Position numbers and translations under genes: made by a program. 64,000 bases of DNA from Aphelocoma coerulescens (lineage: Eukaryota; Chordata; Aves; Passeriformes; Corvidae), in the NCBI RefSeq assembly GCF_041296385.1, contig NC_091022.1, forward strand, positions 25,997,967-26,061,966. The letters run 5' to 3'. The notes beneath the pieces are model-generated. The model saw only the letters and a program-made list of their open reading frames with translations, was not told where the DNA came from and did no database searches. Positions within the stretch are counted from its first letter, which is position 1; every line of letters begins with the position of its first letter. Shown in pieces: positions 40,001 through 54,690 of this stretch.

Positions 40001-42409
40001 GCTCTGAGACAGAGCAGACAAGATGGAAAAGATGGAAAGATGCAGGCTCATAGTCAGGTGAAAGCCAGACTGCTGCAATACGAATTTCATCAGCTGTGCC
40101 TCACTAGAGGGGCTGCAGAGAAGAGAACCATTACTACTTTGAGAAAAATGGGCATTGGATCTTTAGGGCTGGGGATTGCAACCAACCAACAAAAAGGAAA
40201 GAAACAGAAGGATCACAAAATCTCTGTAATTAAAATTAGGGGAGTAAAGAGTGAGAAGCGAATGGCCAAGATCAGGACTTGGCCACTAGTACTTGAGGGG
40301 AGAAAAGAGAGAAGAAAAGCTCCCTTTTGAGCCACATCCCATGTTTCCAGTGCAGCCCACCTGCAAATCCTGGACACAACAGCACAGCCTCAGACTAGCA
40401 GTACAGAGGTCTGAGAGGGCATTGAAATATATCCTAATCCACAAGGATAAAAGTCTCGTCTTGGATGTTTTCACCTTTGCCATCTCAATTCCAGCCGTGC
40501 CTCAGTGCCAAACTTCCTCATGGCAGCACAGAGGTGTAACATGCACTGAGATCCATTCCCCCCCTGTTATTTTCTTGAGGTGCAGGACATTAAATTACAC
40601 TCTTTATTGGAATTCAAAACTTGTAGTTATCTCTTTGGCAACTGATGATAAAACCTTTGATAGTGCATACTGGCATTGGCAAAATGTCAAAAGACCTACT
40701 GTACAAGCACAGAAAATTTGACCCACTTTTGTAATACTACAGGGGTCAGAGTCTTACATTAAATCCAGTGGGAAAGTTTGGCACAAGCCCATTTGATCCA
40801 TGATATTTAGTTCTACGAGTCAGATTTACTCAGCTGCTATCATTTTCCAAGCTGTCCCTGCTGAATGATTCCCATCACTTGCTGCGTGAGAAAAAGTAGC
40901 AGCAGATCACAGAAGAATCTAGAAAATGTTGTTCTAATATTTTTTACATCACTCCTTTGCTGACAGCTGTGACATTTAAGAGGAGAGAAGGATTGGTGAG
41001 TGAGGATTCTTGGTTACTGTCAGGGAAACAGCAGCATTGGCACAGAGGGGATGTGCATATTATTAAAGTACAAACAAATACACTCAAGCCTGATACACTT
41101 TAAACCTGAGACTACACGAAAAGGGGCATTGTTGCCATCAGAGAAAACACTTCATATTATCATAGAGAAAAAAAAAAAGTAGAGTTAAGAGTTTGAGGGC
41201 AAACAAACCTTGCAACAACTTGCACAGCCATTAAAAAAGCCCGAAACAAACCTCCAAACAATTAAAGGAAACAAACAAAAAACAAATGAAACAAAACTTC
41301 ACCAGAAAATCAAGCACTAAAAGGCCAGAAAAACACAAATTAAGGCTAGTAGCTAGTAGAGAACTACAAAGCACACAAGGCAACCTTAACTCTACCTTTT
41401 CAGTAACAATTTGAAAAAGAGTCAAAATAAAAGAGGAAAATTGTTAGAAATCAGGATGTGCAGGATTACTGTGAAAAATAATGCAAACACCATTAAATAG
41501 TAATGCAAAATTGGTCACTCAATAGTCTCTGTTCTTTTCTTTGTTTCTTATAAACAGACATTATTCCAATTTGCTTGGTGTAGGGAGAGTGGCCAATTTC
41601 AACTTGTGGTAATAGTTTCTCTTAAAAATGTCAACCAGTGATCAATACTGCTTCCTGCCCATAAAACATTTAAACATGTACCTCATTTAGAACTGTAAAT
41701 AAAAATTTATGATGTTTATGAGGACATGTTTGATGTTCTTCACTGTCTCCTGAAGCGGGCAAACACCACAAACTGAGGTCATCTCAGAAAATCATAACCT
41801 GTGAGTACAGGCAGCTCAGGCTGGAATGTTACCTGAGCTTACTGCTGCCATTGGAGAAAACACCCGAGCTGAATGACAATGGAGTGTCACACCACGAGTC
41901 CTGCCAGTTCAGCTGGGAAGGGAGCACTGCTGGGCTTGGTGGTTAAGACAAAGAGAAGTTAATAATTACAGAATGTAACATATGGTTTTGAAAGGACTTA
42001 AGGGAAATTCCCTTCTTGATAAAGGGAAGTGTACTGTTCCTATGGATAAAATGCACAATGAGCAAATGATTCACTAAAGATAAGAATCTAAATAGACATC
42101 AATGATAGCTAATGTGCTATCTCATCAGATGGAGAAAAATAAAAATTTAACATGCAATAGGAGACTTCAACTCAAACCAGGTCCCCTTTATCCTGAGGGC
42201 ATTCCCTAGGATACACTCAGAATTATACTGGGAGTTTTTTACTGACGGGCTCAGGTAGTGACCCTGGCAGGAACAGTCAACAAAAGCAAGCAGCAAGTAA
42301 AACTCTTGCCTGCTGCAGTGCGTGTGATGTGGGACTGACCTGAAGGACATCTGGCAGCTTCAGCTGGTGCAGGAGATGGCTGCCTGCCACAGAGGATGAG
42401 TAAATGGAC
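34016..42409. other. Long non-coding interval with a CpG-richer patch
   Basis: About 8.4 kb without a supported exon. At roughly 37900-38300 CpG frequency rises to about twenty in 400 bp, where overlapping ORFs of 153 (+) and 132 (-) codons occur; neither resembles a known family. An A17 run lies at 38591-38607 and A-rich low complexity at 41213-41300. The block 39370-39560 is AT-rich, non-repetitive and may be conserved. Confidence 0.5.
38591..38607. repeat. Poly(A) tract, 17 bases
   Basis: An A17 run lies just left of more A-rich sequence. The sequence preceding it does not look like a processed transcript. Confidence 0.9.
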
Positions 42410-42540
42410 AAGAGCATATTGCACCTGCTCTTGGGCTCCTGCTGGCTGCCAGTCTCATTCCAGGTGCAAGCTGAAGTGCTGGTTATTAACTATAAAGTCC
42501 TTGGTGATGTAGCAACTCGGCAACCTCAGGACGTCAAACA
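42410..42540 (+). mobile_element. Degraded non-LTR retrotransposon fragment (reverse-transcriptase C-terminal motif)
   Basis: The stretch 'ctgctggctgccagtctcattccaggtgcaag' followed by 'gtgctggttattaactataaagtccttgg' and 'ctcggcaacctcaggac' resembles the widespread vertebrate repeat that encodes LxWLPVxxRIxFKVLVLTYKALHG at the end of a LINE reverse transcriptase. Here the frame reads roughly CWLPVSFQVQAEVLVINYKVLGD. It is short and decayed. I cannot name the family with confidence; L2-, L3- or CR1-related are all possible. Confidence 0.6.
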
Positions 42541-45500
42541 CAATGGCTCGATTTTCTTGTGATCTTTATGTGTGGTAAAAGTACTGCCCTAAATTAAATG
42601 TTCCTTGATCACCATCCAACCCAGCTGCCCAGCATGCCCCATGGCAGCCTTCTGATGCAAGTGGTGAAGGTCCCTGGACACTCTGGACACACTGCTCCAC
42701 CTAATGGTCCATCAGGTCATCTTTCTGGCCAGCATCCTTAGGTGAAGCATCCCAGATCTGACCTTTCTGTGACAGCAGTTTTGATCCCGTGAGGAATCTT
42801 CTTGATAAAAATCAGTTTTTCATCAAAACTTCAGCATGAGCAACAATTCTAAGGGTAAAGCAGATGGTGTTGAGTATGCACTATTTATTTAGAGTTAAGG
42901 TTTTGCCTTTCATTTAGTTCTATGACACTTGAGTGCTTCTATGACGGGCTTATAAATGTCTGCAACTACAAAAATGCAGCAGGTAAGGTGCAGCAAAAAT
43001 CTTTACAAAGATGGATGTGGAAAGAGCAGAAACATACTCCTGTGACACCATTTGCTGGGTAGAGGTCTGGGACAGAGGCCATGACTCCCACAGCCTATTC
43101 CTGAATGTGACACTGAGTGACACCGTGGGAGTTGTGTATCTCTGCCAGTTAATCATAAGATATGAAAAATCCCTGATTCTTGCATAAAGACCGAGATCGT
43201 GAAGTGACAAGCTACAAACTATACTGCTAATATTACCACCATTAGCATTTGTGAATAACCAGCTTTAACGTGAAAAGATTTCCAACAACCCAAATCCCAA
43301 GTGTCAAAACAAGAAGTCATTTTACAGACAGAAAAGAACAACCACCAAGTCTTTCTTATGCTCGGAAGAGAAACAACCATCAGGCTTGCAGAAAACTCCC
43401 CACTTTTCCAAATGCTCTCCCCATGCAGACTAGGGGACCTGCTGGCCAGCTACATCTCCTTTGCCACTAAGGCGTGGCTTTATAAATGAATTTTAAGTGC
43501 TGAATTCTAGTGGGAGCATAAAGTTTCACAGGTACAGTGAGTGAAGACAGCACTTTTCATGGTTATTTAAGTAAAATAGCCTAAAATAAAGTGTTAGGCT
43601 GCCAAGTTCACTAACTTTGTCAAAATCTTCTGAAGGTGGATCTTTATTATTTGTTAACAAGAGGAACATTTAGCAATAACTAGTATTGGAGAGAAATCAT
43701 TGAAGGGCATTGCTCTTTGCCAGCACAAATGCTCCAGGACAGTGTCAGCTTGGCAGAGGTCAGAAGTAGCATTCCTGTTTGAGTTTTTCCTGCCTATTTT
43801 GACAGATTAAAGAAAACTGTATTTCCTATTAGGTTTTGTTTTGGTTTTTTTTGCCTGGAGTATGCATGCTTACTCTTACTCTTGAACCTGTTGAACAATT
43901 TCAAGCTCTTAGACAAAGGGTAGTAGCCTGCAAAATCAGAGGTTTCTTCACTTTTAATGAAAACAGGCAGACCGTTCAAGGAGAAAGAGACTATTAAAGT
44001 GTCTTCATCAGGGGAAAATTTGTAGTATGAGCTCACTACTTATTAAAGATCAGGAAACCTGTAGCTGCAAGCAGGCATTATTAATCTTTCTGCTAAGAGA
44101 ACTGCTTATTCTAAAGGAGTGCATGGTGCTACTGTGCTTCCAAGATATAAGATGACAAATTCATTAAATGTCAAAGTAACTGTTTATACCTCAGAAATGG
44201 AGCAGACACAGGCACTAACAGGGCTCTTTGTGTGCCTTAGGTGAGCTGCTTTCTCTCCAAACCCCCACCCCGTGCAGCTGAATTCCTCACGCTTGTTTGT
44301 GGATCAGAAGAGGGTACACGAAGAGAGGGTGAGGAGCAAACCTTGGGGAAGCAAAGCAGAGCCAGGCAAAATGCAGAGCCTCTGCTAGAAAGCTTTTTAC
44401 ACAGACCTCACATGTCTCTGCTGGAAAAGAGGCGAGAGCTTTGCATCTGGCCCGTGCAGCTGCCAAAGCCACCCCAAGAGTGAGAGAGAAAAACAGAGCT
44501 GAGCAATGCCAAGGGCAGCACAAACATCTCCGCCAGCACGAGGACGTGATGCCAAGTGAGGAGCACGATTGCCTGCCTCCACCTTGAAATGGCATGCCTT
44601 TTTAATAAAGGAAATTTGGATGGAGGAACAACTTGCCTGGGCACATTTTTAACATGTTTTTAGACTATGTAAAAGGAATAAATGACCAAAACACTTGTGT
44701 CTGCACCTATAGCAAGCCCAGTGGCAGTGTGAAAGCTGCCAGCATAACTAAATGAAATCTGCATTGATGCCAACCACAGTCCTCAACTGAGCAGAATATT
44801 GCAGGACTTGGCAGCTGGGGTCTCTGATTGCCATTCAAACAGGTGGAGAGGAGTACAAATGAGACCTCCGTATCTGGTGATCCCAGAGAATCAATGGATT
44901 GAAATGATAGTGCCAGAGATTGCAGAAAACAGTAAAGAGAAAAAAAAAATGGACAAGAGTGAAGCTAAACTAGGACATGAAAATCCAGGATAGGCCAGAA
45001 AACCTTGCATCTCTCAACAACAAAATAGCAAAATCATACTGTATTTCCTATTTGTATTTAGGTCATGGACTTTTTTAAGGCGTAAAAGCACATTAGTATT
45101 AGAATAGCCTCTGAAGCAGATGAAGCACATTAACTCTGCAATTCACTGATGATATGGCATCAATGTTGTCATGTATCCATTTGCAAAAATCCAGATTATT
45201 CCTTCCTTTGATCCCTGAAAAACAGAAGCCTCAGATGCCTTTGAGAAAATATCCTCATCAATACTGAAGCACTTACAGAGCAGTCTGCCACAGGGAAGGA
45301 AAGGACTGAGACTGACAAAATGAAACATGTGAACTTCAGCCTTCCAGTATTTCTTCTAAAACAAAGGAATATGAGAGGGGTGCAGAGTCCATGGGGAATA
45401 GCAATAAATTAGACAACTTTTTCAGGCCTGCCATGACTTCAGAGCCCAGGTTGGTAGCGAATGAAAGTCATGTCCATCTGTGAGCTGTTTGCTGGCAGAG

Positions 45501-48500
45501 TAGTTCAGCAAATGCTTTTGTGGCACAGGTCCTATTGCTGGCTGTCACAACTGACGGTAATTAACACCCTTGCTGAAAGCCTTGGGGGAAAAGGCCAGGG
45601 GCTGAATGGGCACAAAGGCTGGATTGTCCTCTTCCTCCTCCAGCTTGTCTCCTTCAGGGGAGGAGTGGAGGCACACTGGGACATGCTTGGCCTGACAGGG
45701 CCTCGTTGTGTCTTTTCTGGGCATGGACACACCAAACTCTGCTGCTGGAAATTTCTGGACTGCCTGGCTTTCTGCAAATGCATTCAACAATAAGAGAAGA
45801 ACCAGAAGGTGTATTTTACTAACAGAGCCTAGAAGAGACATTACGAAGGTAGCCATAATTTAATTGTCAGCATTCAGCATACTCTCCATTAAAATTCGAA
45901 GAATAACCCAGACCCCAGAAGAATTATGGATAAGAAGTGTGGTTTATGTAATGTTACTTCTATTTCTTATGCACAGGAGCATCTTTCTTCTAGCACCGTG
46001 CTGGAAGTGTTAGGTTACCCTGTCAAATTTTTCAAGTCTGCCACTGAGAAGAAAAGACCAATGCTGTGATGAAACGGAAGAAATGTTCTCAGAGGTTTTT
46101 AATGTACCAGTTTTTTGAGAAGATGGTGACTTTGGCGTGTCATTGAATAAGGCCTTCACACTCTAAGAGCTGATATCCAGTGTGTAAAAGTCTAGAGCCC
46201 TTATACAAACACAGAGTAACCCTGGAAGTTGGCCCTTGTTTATACCAACTAGCAAAAGACTGCTACCAAGTGAGAAGTCATACAAACAAATCTGCTTAAC
46301 AGAGCAGTATTTCTGGGGTAAATCAATCTCTCATTTGGCTTTACTTCAGGCTTCTGTCAACTACATTCTCTCCTTACAGATCATTTAGGGAATCAAAACT
46401 AAACAGATGAATGGATAACACAGCATAAAACCCCCCATTTTTCATTATATGCAATCCACTCCTTGGTAAAATTTTTGACCATTTCCCCCATTGCAGGCAA
46501 AACAAAAAATATCTTCACACTGTTCAGTAAGAATTTGTACAAGTTCAAGGGGAGAAGAGAAAAAAGTGCTTCATAAAAGGGAAACCTCTAAAAGTAATTC
46601 ACAGAGAAGAAGCCAAGATAGTATCAAGGATACTTATCAAATTGTTCTTGAAGTGAGATCAATTGATTACTGTGAGTTCCACAAAAACAAAGCATTAACT
46701 TTAGGGAACAATGTCCACCTATTGCCCCTTTTCCAGCATCAACCCATGTCAATCCTTTCCCAAGAAGGAAAATGCATTTGGCAGTGGAGAGTTAAAGTAT
46801 GTTGGGGCACTGTATATCAAGCCCTGGTGCACAAAATGTGACAATTCTTCATAGTTTTCACACTAGGCTATAGCAAATACAGCATATAAAAGTGTGATAT
46901 TAATTCAAATCAGAAAACAAAACAAAAAAAATTTAGAATCCTGTTTTGCCAGTTTTAAGAAGGGAGACTGCTTCTGGATGCTCAAGGATCCACCCACAAC
47001 AGGCTTTTACCATACAGATCTCATGGCAGGCTGAAGCCTTAAACATTGCATCCAACTTTCAAGGCTTGCAGCCAGATTGCAGGGTAGCAATGTGTAAATT
47101 CCTAGAAGGCTAGTGAGCTTCTTATTCTCATGTCATTTGTCCATTCTGATTATTATTGGCCCTTTAAAAATGGTAAAATAGTAGAATATACTTCCAGGTA
47201 AAAGAATTCAGGACATGAGCACATATTTCATTAAGAGAAGTATTAATTAGCATTTCTGAATGGTTTCACATTTAATGGCAATACCATTTTGCTTATCAAA
47301 TGCAGAAGTCCAACCTTCCAGCAGTAAAGATAACAGCTACTAAATATTGTTCAAAACTTAAACCAGCAAATACTTAGAGGCTTGTCATTCCTTTCCACAT
47401 GATGCATTACAATAACAGCTGCTATTTTACTTTGTTAACAGCGATTTTTCTCTCACTAAATTAAACAATACCCAAGCCAATTCAATTTGAGTGCATTTTG
47501 GTGGTGCCCTGAGTTAAAAATAATTTGGGAGAAACATGTTTGACAACTAGTAAATTAATGAAACATTTATTTCTTCCATATGACATCCTATGCATTTTAA
47601 GTTTTGAAGCCTGTCATCAGAGTATCTGTGCACCTCATGCTTTGGTTCACATCACAGAGCAATCCTGGAGCACACAAAATGGATTCTCTTTGGATGAAAT
47701 TAAATTAGAAGATGTGCTCCAATCACCAACAGGCATTCCAGCCACAGGAGCAGACTAGAGATGATCCAATGGGAAAACCTCAGGAATGCACAGAATAGGT
47801 ATGGTCATGTCTTCAGTGCCAAATGTTCTGCTCCGAAAATCCAATTCTGTCAGTCCACATAATTTGTTAATCTAAACACAGCTGGAGCAACAGGAGTTGG
47901 GATTAGCTCTGAGTATTTATCTCAATCGTCTCCACTCCAGAGTTTCTTTGATGCTCAAAGTAAACATTTTCAGATATTTCAGTTGCATGGGGCAAAGAGG
48001 AATGAACATTTTGGTACTTTTTACTTCTTGTTACAGTGACATAAGTAGTGGGTGATGGGAAATAAAACAAATACTGCAGGTTGTTCTGATTCTTGTCAAG
48101 GCTGTTATTACACTGTTCACATATAACTTTCTTTTTCTTTTTTTTTTTTTAAACACCTTGCAAAATAACATGTCTCCTGCTTCACATTGCTGTTGTCAAA
48201 TAGTCCAGATTATCTCAACATTCCCCCTGTCACATTCCAGAGTATGGCAGCAGATGGATCGAAATGATTTTCTGGGTTTCTGAGCTGAGAAAAAACATGG
48301 ATTCCTGCAATGAATGCTCTGGTTCTTTGGGAGCATCCCCAATCTTTGAATCCCAGTTGCTCTTCATAACTGCTCTAAGGATGTGCACAAAAACCCCAGC
48401 TTTTTTATTGCATTTACAATAGAAAAGGGCTGTATGTGTAACTTTTAAAGTAAATCTCTCAGGCACAGTGATGTTCAGTACATTGCTTTAATTGTTTTGA

Positions 48501-51500
48501 ATCTGAAAGTTAAATTCTATTACCTCCACCACAACTTGAATATGAACTCCTAAGAAATGCTCTTATTTCTCAAGTTGGCTGAACAAGGAGAGCACTATCC
48601 TTACAGGGATTTCAAAGCAATCCTACTCCAGGAGGTAACTGCCACTACTAATAAGGATTTTCTTTGCAATTTGCTGTACGTTTCCTCAGGATGTCACTTT
48701 GCTCATCAAGCAAGCCTGCAGGCACTCACTCCACTCCAAACAATATAAAGCCATTAAATTTTTTTTGCCTTGTTAAGGGCAAACACAAACTTCCAACCAC
48801 CCAAATAGAAAGCGAAGTGGAAAAGTAATCATCAACCCCATGCAAGTGATTTTCTTCCATGTTACTATTTTAGCAGTGTGAGCTCCCAACTTCCAGTTTG
48901 TTCTTTAACTTTTGTGAGATGCTGTCAGAGTTCCACCTCTAAAATAAGAGTAATATGGGTTTTTTTCAGAAGCAGATCTGCTCTGTTCACTCATTATTCT
49001 CCATGCTTCCAACAGCTTTTTCTTTTCTAGGACATTGCAATGTAGCCCAAAGATTTTCAGGGGTGGTTCATCACACTGGACACTCAAAGTGGAAGAGGAG
49101 GGAAGTACAACAGAAATGTCATTTCTGGTAGACTGCCCAATGCTATGCCTGATCCAGCCATTTTGGGGAGTTTCTAAGCATCATCTCATTTGTCCATGTA
49201 GAATTATTAACTTCAGAGTACTTCAGCAGATGAATTGTTGTGCTTTACTCCCCTGTTCTCTTGTCTCTGTCTTTCTTGCTTAGCACAGCATGAAATGTTT
49301 TAACTGGTTTACGTGGTGTAATTGGTCACGTTGAAGTCAGGAAAAAATACACTGAGTGTTTGAGAGCTGACTTGTGAGCTCTGCTCTTGTGTTGAAACTA
49401 GAGACTCTATTCTAAAACGTCACATATTCTGTTAAACTCTGACTGTTACCACTTCTCCTTGGTAGCTTTTCTAACTCTAGTGCTCTCCACTGGCATAACT
49501 CTTTGCTGTGATCACACCCTTGTAGCACTTGGATATGTTTATCTCCTCTGACTAAAGGGCAGATCTTCCCAGAAATCCATCTCTGATGCTCTGCCCATTT
49601 CGACACTGTCTGAGCGCTGTAGAGAGATTCTGAGCAAAACAAAGCTGTAAATTATTTACCTACTTGATTCTAAACCCAGGCAAGCAATGATTTCATCCCT
49701 CCACAGCGAGTCCATATAATTTCAAGCAGCCTTGGAGAACACCAGTCCAGCTCATGCACCACCCAGTGCAGTTCATATTACTGTAAATGCTGTGCTTTAA
49801 AGTCCATATCAAGCCGTACAAAAGACCTTTACCTGTTGCCATGGGATTCTGGTCCTGTCCTGATTGTTAGAGATACACAAAATATCTTCTCACAGTTCTT
49901 TGCTGTAATTATATTCTTGCTTGCAAATTGACCTCTTATTTTTGTGTGCCCAGGAACATAATTCCCATTAAAACCTTGGATTGTAGCTCTCCCATTTGTG
50001 TAGCACAAACACACACGTGCACAAAAGGCTGCTCTACAAAAGGCAAATTACATATGTGATTTGGAAATTGTCTGTTTCAAAAAACAAATACACATGCTAT
50101 CAGTAGGCTCAGAGAATACCTTCAAATGCATATGACACCATCATCCCTGTCTCACTTTGGATGACCTAAACTGAGTTTAAAATCTTATAATTTAAACTGG
50201 TTTCTCAAATTCCAATACTTCAGTGCCCTCTCTTTGTAAGTGGACACCAGAATACCATGTGTTGAGGTATAAAATATTTTGAGGTTGACATTCTGATCCA
50301 TTCTATGTCCCTGTGTATATTCCAGAAAAAATATAAAATCATTTGAATATCTATTTTTACAGGCTTCATCCAACTTAATTACTAGACAAACACAATCCCA
50401 AATTCTTTTGGTCAATACTGCTCCATCAAACAGGCTTTGGCTGCATTCCTGGCTTTAAGAAGCAGAAGTCTAGGGGCTTTTTCCATGCTGAAATGCATTG
50501 TTTCGTGTGATCAAGAGATCAAGGTTGCACTGTGTGACAAACCTTTCTACATCTTCTTTACCACTCAACAGTGATGTTTTAATCACCGACAAATCATCAT
50601 TAGAGGTCACATTGGGCCCACTACCATGAAAGGAACCCATTAAAGAGAGCCCCATTCAAGTGAGGTTCCCCCATGATGAGTGATGTGTGAGATGTGTCAG
50701 TTGACTGATCTTTAACCTATTTAATGCATTCTATATTTTTAAAAAGTTGTAAGGCACTAAATTGAACACCTTAAAAAGTCTATGCAGCTTCATCAACCAT
50801 ATTTGTGATATACTCAAAGGCCAAAATGCATTGTTTGACAAATCCTTTTCCTCATGAAACACTGACTGCCTTTCATTAGCATTTAACTTTTGCTAACTAA
50901 ACCTCCATCAATCTTTTAATTAGTTTCCTGGGGGTTGTTGTCAAAATACCAGCCTGTGCTAACCTGAGTCACACAAGCTGCCTTTCTGAGTATTTGCACA
51001 ATAAAATGGCATCCCCCCATATCCAAGACATATTCATTTAGAAGAGCATTGAGTCTGAGGTGATCCCAGCTCCTCCTGTACTCCTGATTTAAGAGTATTT
51101 ATCCCTAACAAAATCCCTCTCTGTTATTGCTGGACTTGAAAGCATTTCACCCCAAGACAAAAACTAAAATAAACTCTTACCAGGCACATCTGCCTTTTGA
51201 GCGTCATCATTATGAACTAAAACCTAAGTTTTAGCTTATTTAGAATAACAGAGATCCCAGAAAAATATACTAAACTAGAACTTTTACTTTTGCCAACATG
51301 GATTTTTCCTTCATGTCTTTTATTTTCTTTTTTTCTCCTTCTCCTATTTCTACTTGAAAGCTATTTATGTCCCCTATTCCCATTAAGACTAAACATTTGC
51401 TAATAATTTTAAATGCTTTCTTCATTGTATCACTGAACCAGAACGGATTTTTAGCTAAATTTGTTTTCTTTCATGTCAAGGGATGTGGCTTTGGAGATAT

Positions 51501-52408
51501 AAATTTAATACATTTTCTTACCAAAAAAAAAAACACCAAAAAACCCACACAGAAAAAGTATCAAAAAATACTTTCTGTTCAAATATTTGCTAAGAAACTT
51601 CTACAGCTGAGGGAATTTAGTCCTTCTCAAGCACACCATAGAACAGCCTTCTCTTCTCCCTTAATGAAAATAAAGTTGCTATGATCCTTGGGCCAGTAGT
51701 AACTTGCATTTATTGCTGTATTTATCCACCATCATGTGGTTCAAAATACAGTTATGAAAGAGTGGATGCAGCATCTTTAACTGAGAAAAAAACCCATAAA
51801 CTTTAGAAACTCAGTTCAAGCTCCATTCTCACTAGTGGCAGATCCTACAGGAAAAAAATAATCATAGTTCTACTTGATTTCTTTTCAGATGAAGTCATTT
51901 TACTGATCATCCTCATTGTCTTTCCAAGTACCTCTGCTGGCTCTGCCACCTATTTTGTGAGCAGGGCATTGTTACACCTAATTTGTTCTTTAGTTTTGCT
52001 GCTATCAAACACTCTGCCTTTTTGACTGCTTTTGTGCTCTGAGCCGATGTTTGCAGAGGGTCTGGGATGGCACTCCTGAGGGGTAAAAACTCCTCAGGTC
52101 AAGACAACTGCACAGAAGTTTGGGGCACAGCATCCATTTTATCTTAAGGAGCTTTTAGCTTCTCTGTAATGAAATGCAATGCTGTGAGCAGTGAGTGCCT
52201 CTGGATTTCTTTGTCCAAGGTAAGTCCATCACAGCTGAACGTTGCTCTTGCCAGCCACATTTTAAGGAGATCAGGAATATGCCAGTATTCTGGCTTTGGA
52301 TCCAAATGGACCATCTGCCTGAGCTGCCTGCCCAAGTCCTGGACAGAGCAGAAGCTCAATTGCGTGTGTCTTCTCTGTGTCACAAGAGCACACGACAGTT
52401 TCAGTTAC
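42541..52408. other. Long non-coding interval, no recognised genes
   Basis: About 9.9 kb without a supported exon or clear interspersed repeat. A moderately GC-richer stretch lies near 44230-44600, with mutually overlapping ORFs on both strands, and another near 45540-45790 behaves the same way. Such opposite-strand ORF pairs are expected by chance in GC-richer DNA. I see no domain in any of them. Confidence 0.45.
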
Positions 52409-52503
52409 AAAAAAAATAAAATAAAATAAAATAAAATAAAATAAAATAAAATAAAATAAAATTAAATTAAATTAAATTAAATTAAATTAAATTAAATTAA
52501 ATT
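52409..52503. repeat. Compound pentanucleotide microsatellite (ATAAA)n-(ATTAA)n
   Basis: After a run of A, the unit ATAAA repeats about nine times to near 52460. It then switches cleanly to ATTAA for about eight units, ending near 52503. The register is unbroken, so one substitution in a unit seems to have spread rightwards by slippage. Confidence 0.97.
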
Positions 52504-54690
52504 TTTAAAAAGCCATATTATTGTCACATCCACAAACATATTTGTAATTCTACAGCACCTGCACGTGCATCTGAGCTGGGCTGTGCGTCTGTGCTCCAGT
52601 GGGGCAATTTTTGAAGGTAACTCCAGCATGGACAGGGTGTTTCTTTCTGGAACTGATCATCCATGAACAATGGATACAGATAAAACATGGGAGAAAATGT
52701 TCTGGCTTTCCCAGCCATTGATCTGTGACCCAGGGAGCTGCCTCAGGTGACACAATGGTATCGTTTAAAGTTTCAGGAGCACGCTGCAGATTTCCAAAGT
52801 CATTCAGCTGTTTGCTGGGTGAGGTTTGAAGCTACACTGATGAGCTCTGCAATCTAGTGCCCAGCTTTTCAACTGTTCATATAGATAAGTCCATATAGAT
52901 ACTGTTCATATAAACAAGGGCTCTGTTTTGCATTTAACTTGGCAAATAAAGAAAGACCTAAATACACAAATATACAAAATTTAATCCAAAGTGTCTCCTT
53001 TGCTGTTGATATAAAGTTTGCAATGAATAAGAGATAAAATATGTAAATATTTGAACAAAAATATAATTAAAAGAAATGAGAGAAACTCCTGTTTTCACAG
53101 CTGGTCATTGGTGCTAATTGCCAGCCTCACATTTCATCTTCAGGACTCAGTTGATAAAGGTAACCATGACATATTTTCTGTCAAGAAGCCATTCATTTCT
53201 ATAAAGATGCATATCCCAACTTCACTCTCCCAAAACAGCAAATTCATTCAGATTTTGCAAGACATACAAGTGCTGCAGCTTCACTGATGCTCATGTAAGG
53301 GATCTGCCTCACTTGGGATACGTGCAAAAGCTTTTTGTTACTTGTTGGAACTTGTTTTTTAATCACCTGCTATTGCTTTTTCAGCTTCTCTCTTTCCAAT
53401 ACAACTTAAAAACACTCAACCTCCTACTAAGTCCATTCCCCAGCAACAATAACTCTGTTAGAATGAAAGTTACAGGAAGGATGCTCCTTTACTACCAATA
53501 ATTTAATTGTAAAAGCCATCTTGGTATCCTCACCCTCTGTACCCAGCACCAAGTGGACAAGGCTGGGAGACTCCTCCACTCCCTGGTATGTCTCAACCTT
53601 GGTGTTGAGGAACTGTCTTCTCCTGGGATAAGAGGCTAATTTATCATCTCTATAATGATGCATGTTTCTTGTTTCGTCCAGCTGCCTTCTTTGGAAGAAA
53701 TGGACAGCTAAATAGATTTAAATAGATTGTATCCTAATTAATAATTAACATTTAAAGCAAATATACAAAATGGCTCATAGCCAAGTGGGAAATAAACCCC
53801 TTTTCTTCAAGCTACGATTAATTTCTTCTAGAGACTAAATGATAAGAAGTACCAGAAAATATTTAGAAACATTTATCTGCACATTGAAATAGAGGTATTA
53901 TGACCTGAAAAATGTATGGAAAGTTTCCTGGCATCTGGTCCTCCTTGATAATATTCTTCCATGGCACTCAAACAAAATGTTGAATAACAAATACACCAGA
54001 AAGCTCTGCCTCCTATACCATAAAGTCTGCTTTTCCTTACTCTCCTTTTTCCTCTCCTTTGTCAAAAAATTAAATAAAATATATTAAATTAAGCCAGTGG
54101 AGGAAAAAATCCCAGGATTCAGAGGAGAAATGCGTACATTTCTGCTTACTCTCAGCAAAGTCTGAAGAAAAGTGAGATTGAACACTGACCAGTGCTACAG
54201 ACCCTCTTATGGCAAAGATTGCAGGGCCACTTTGCTGCCACTTTTAAGCTCCAGGCTGCTCTTCTGTGAATATAGAAAGGGATATTCTGTGGCATTTGAA
54301 GACAAGCCTGAAAACATGCATTACAGATCTTTTTTATAATAAATAAAGCATTCTTCCCCCCAGAACTCCAGCAATGCAATTCAGTACTATTAAACTCAGT
54401 GCTTACATTTGCATTTACTCAATCCCTTCCTATCCAGAGAGTATTTCCTGTTCCCTCCCAACATGGCTGCTTTAATCCCAAGGCCCAGAATACAAAAATG
54501 TCTCAGCACTGACAGCAGGAGCAGAGGCCAAGGAGCCAAAGCAAGACCTGTTAAGTCTCACAGCTGCTGTCACTCCCTCTGACTCAGGTCTCCACAGATG
54601 ATATTTCCCTCCAGCCTGCATATTTTGGGAACAACAGGCAGAGATGGGATGGTACCATGTGCTCCACATGGCTTTTGACATATATGGGGC
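52504..54690. other. Non-coding interval
   Basis: About 2.2 kb with no supported exon. Short ORFs on both strands at 52524-52753 and 53427-53663 have no family resemblance. Confidence 0.45.
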
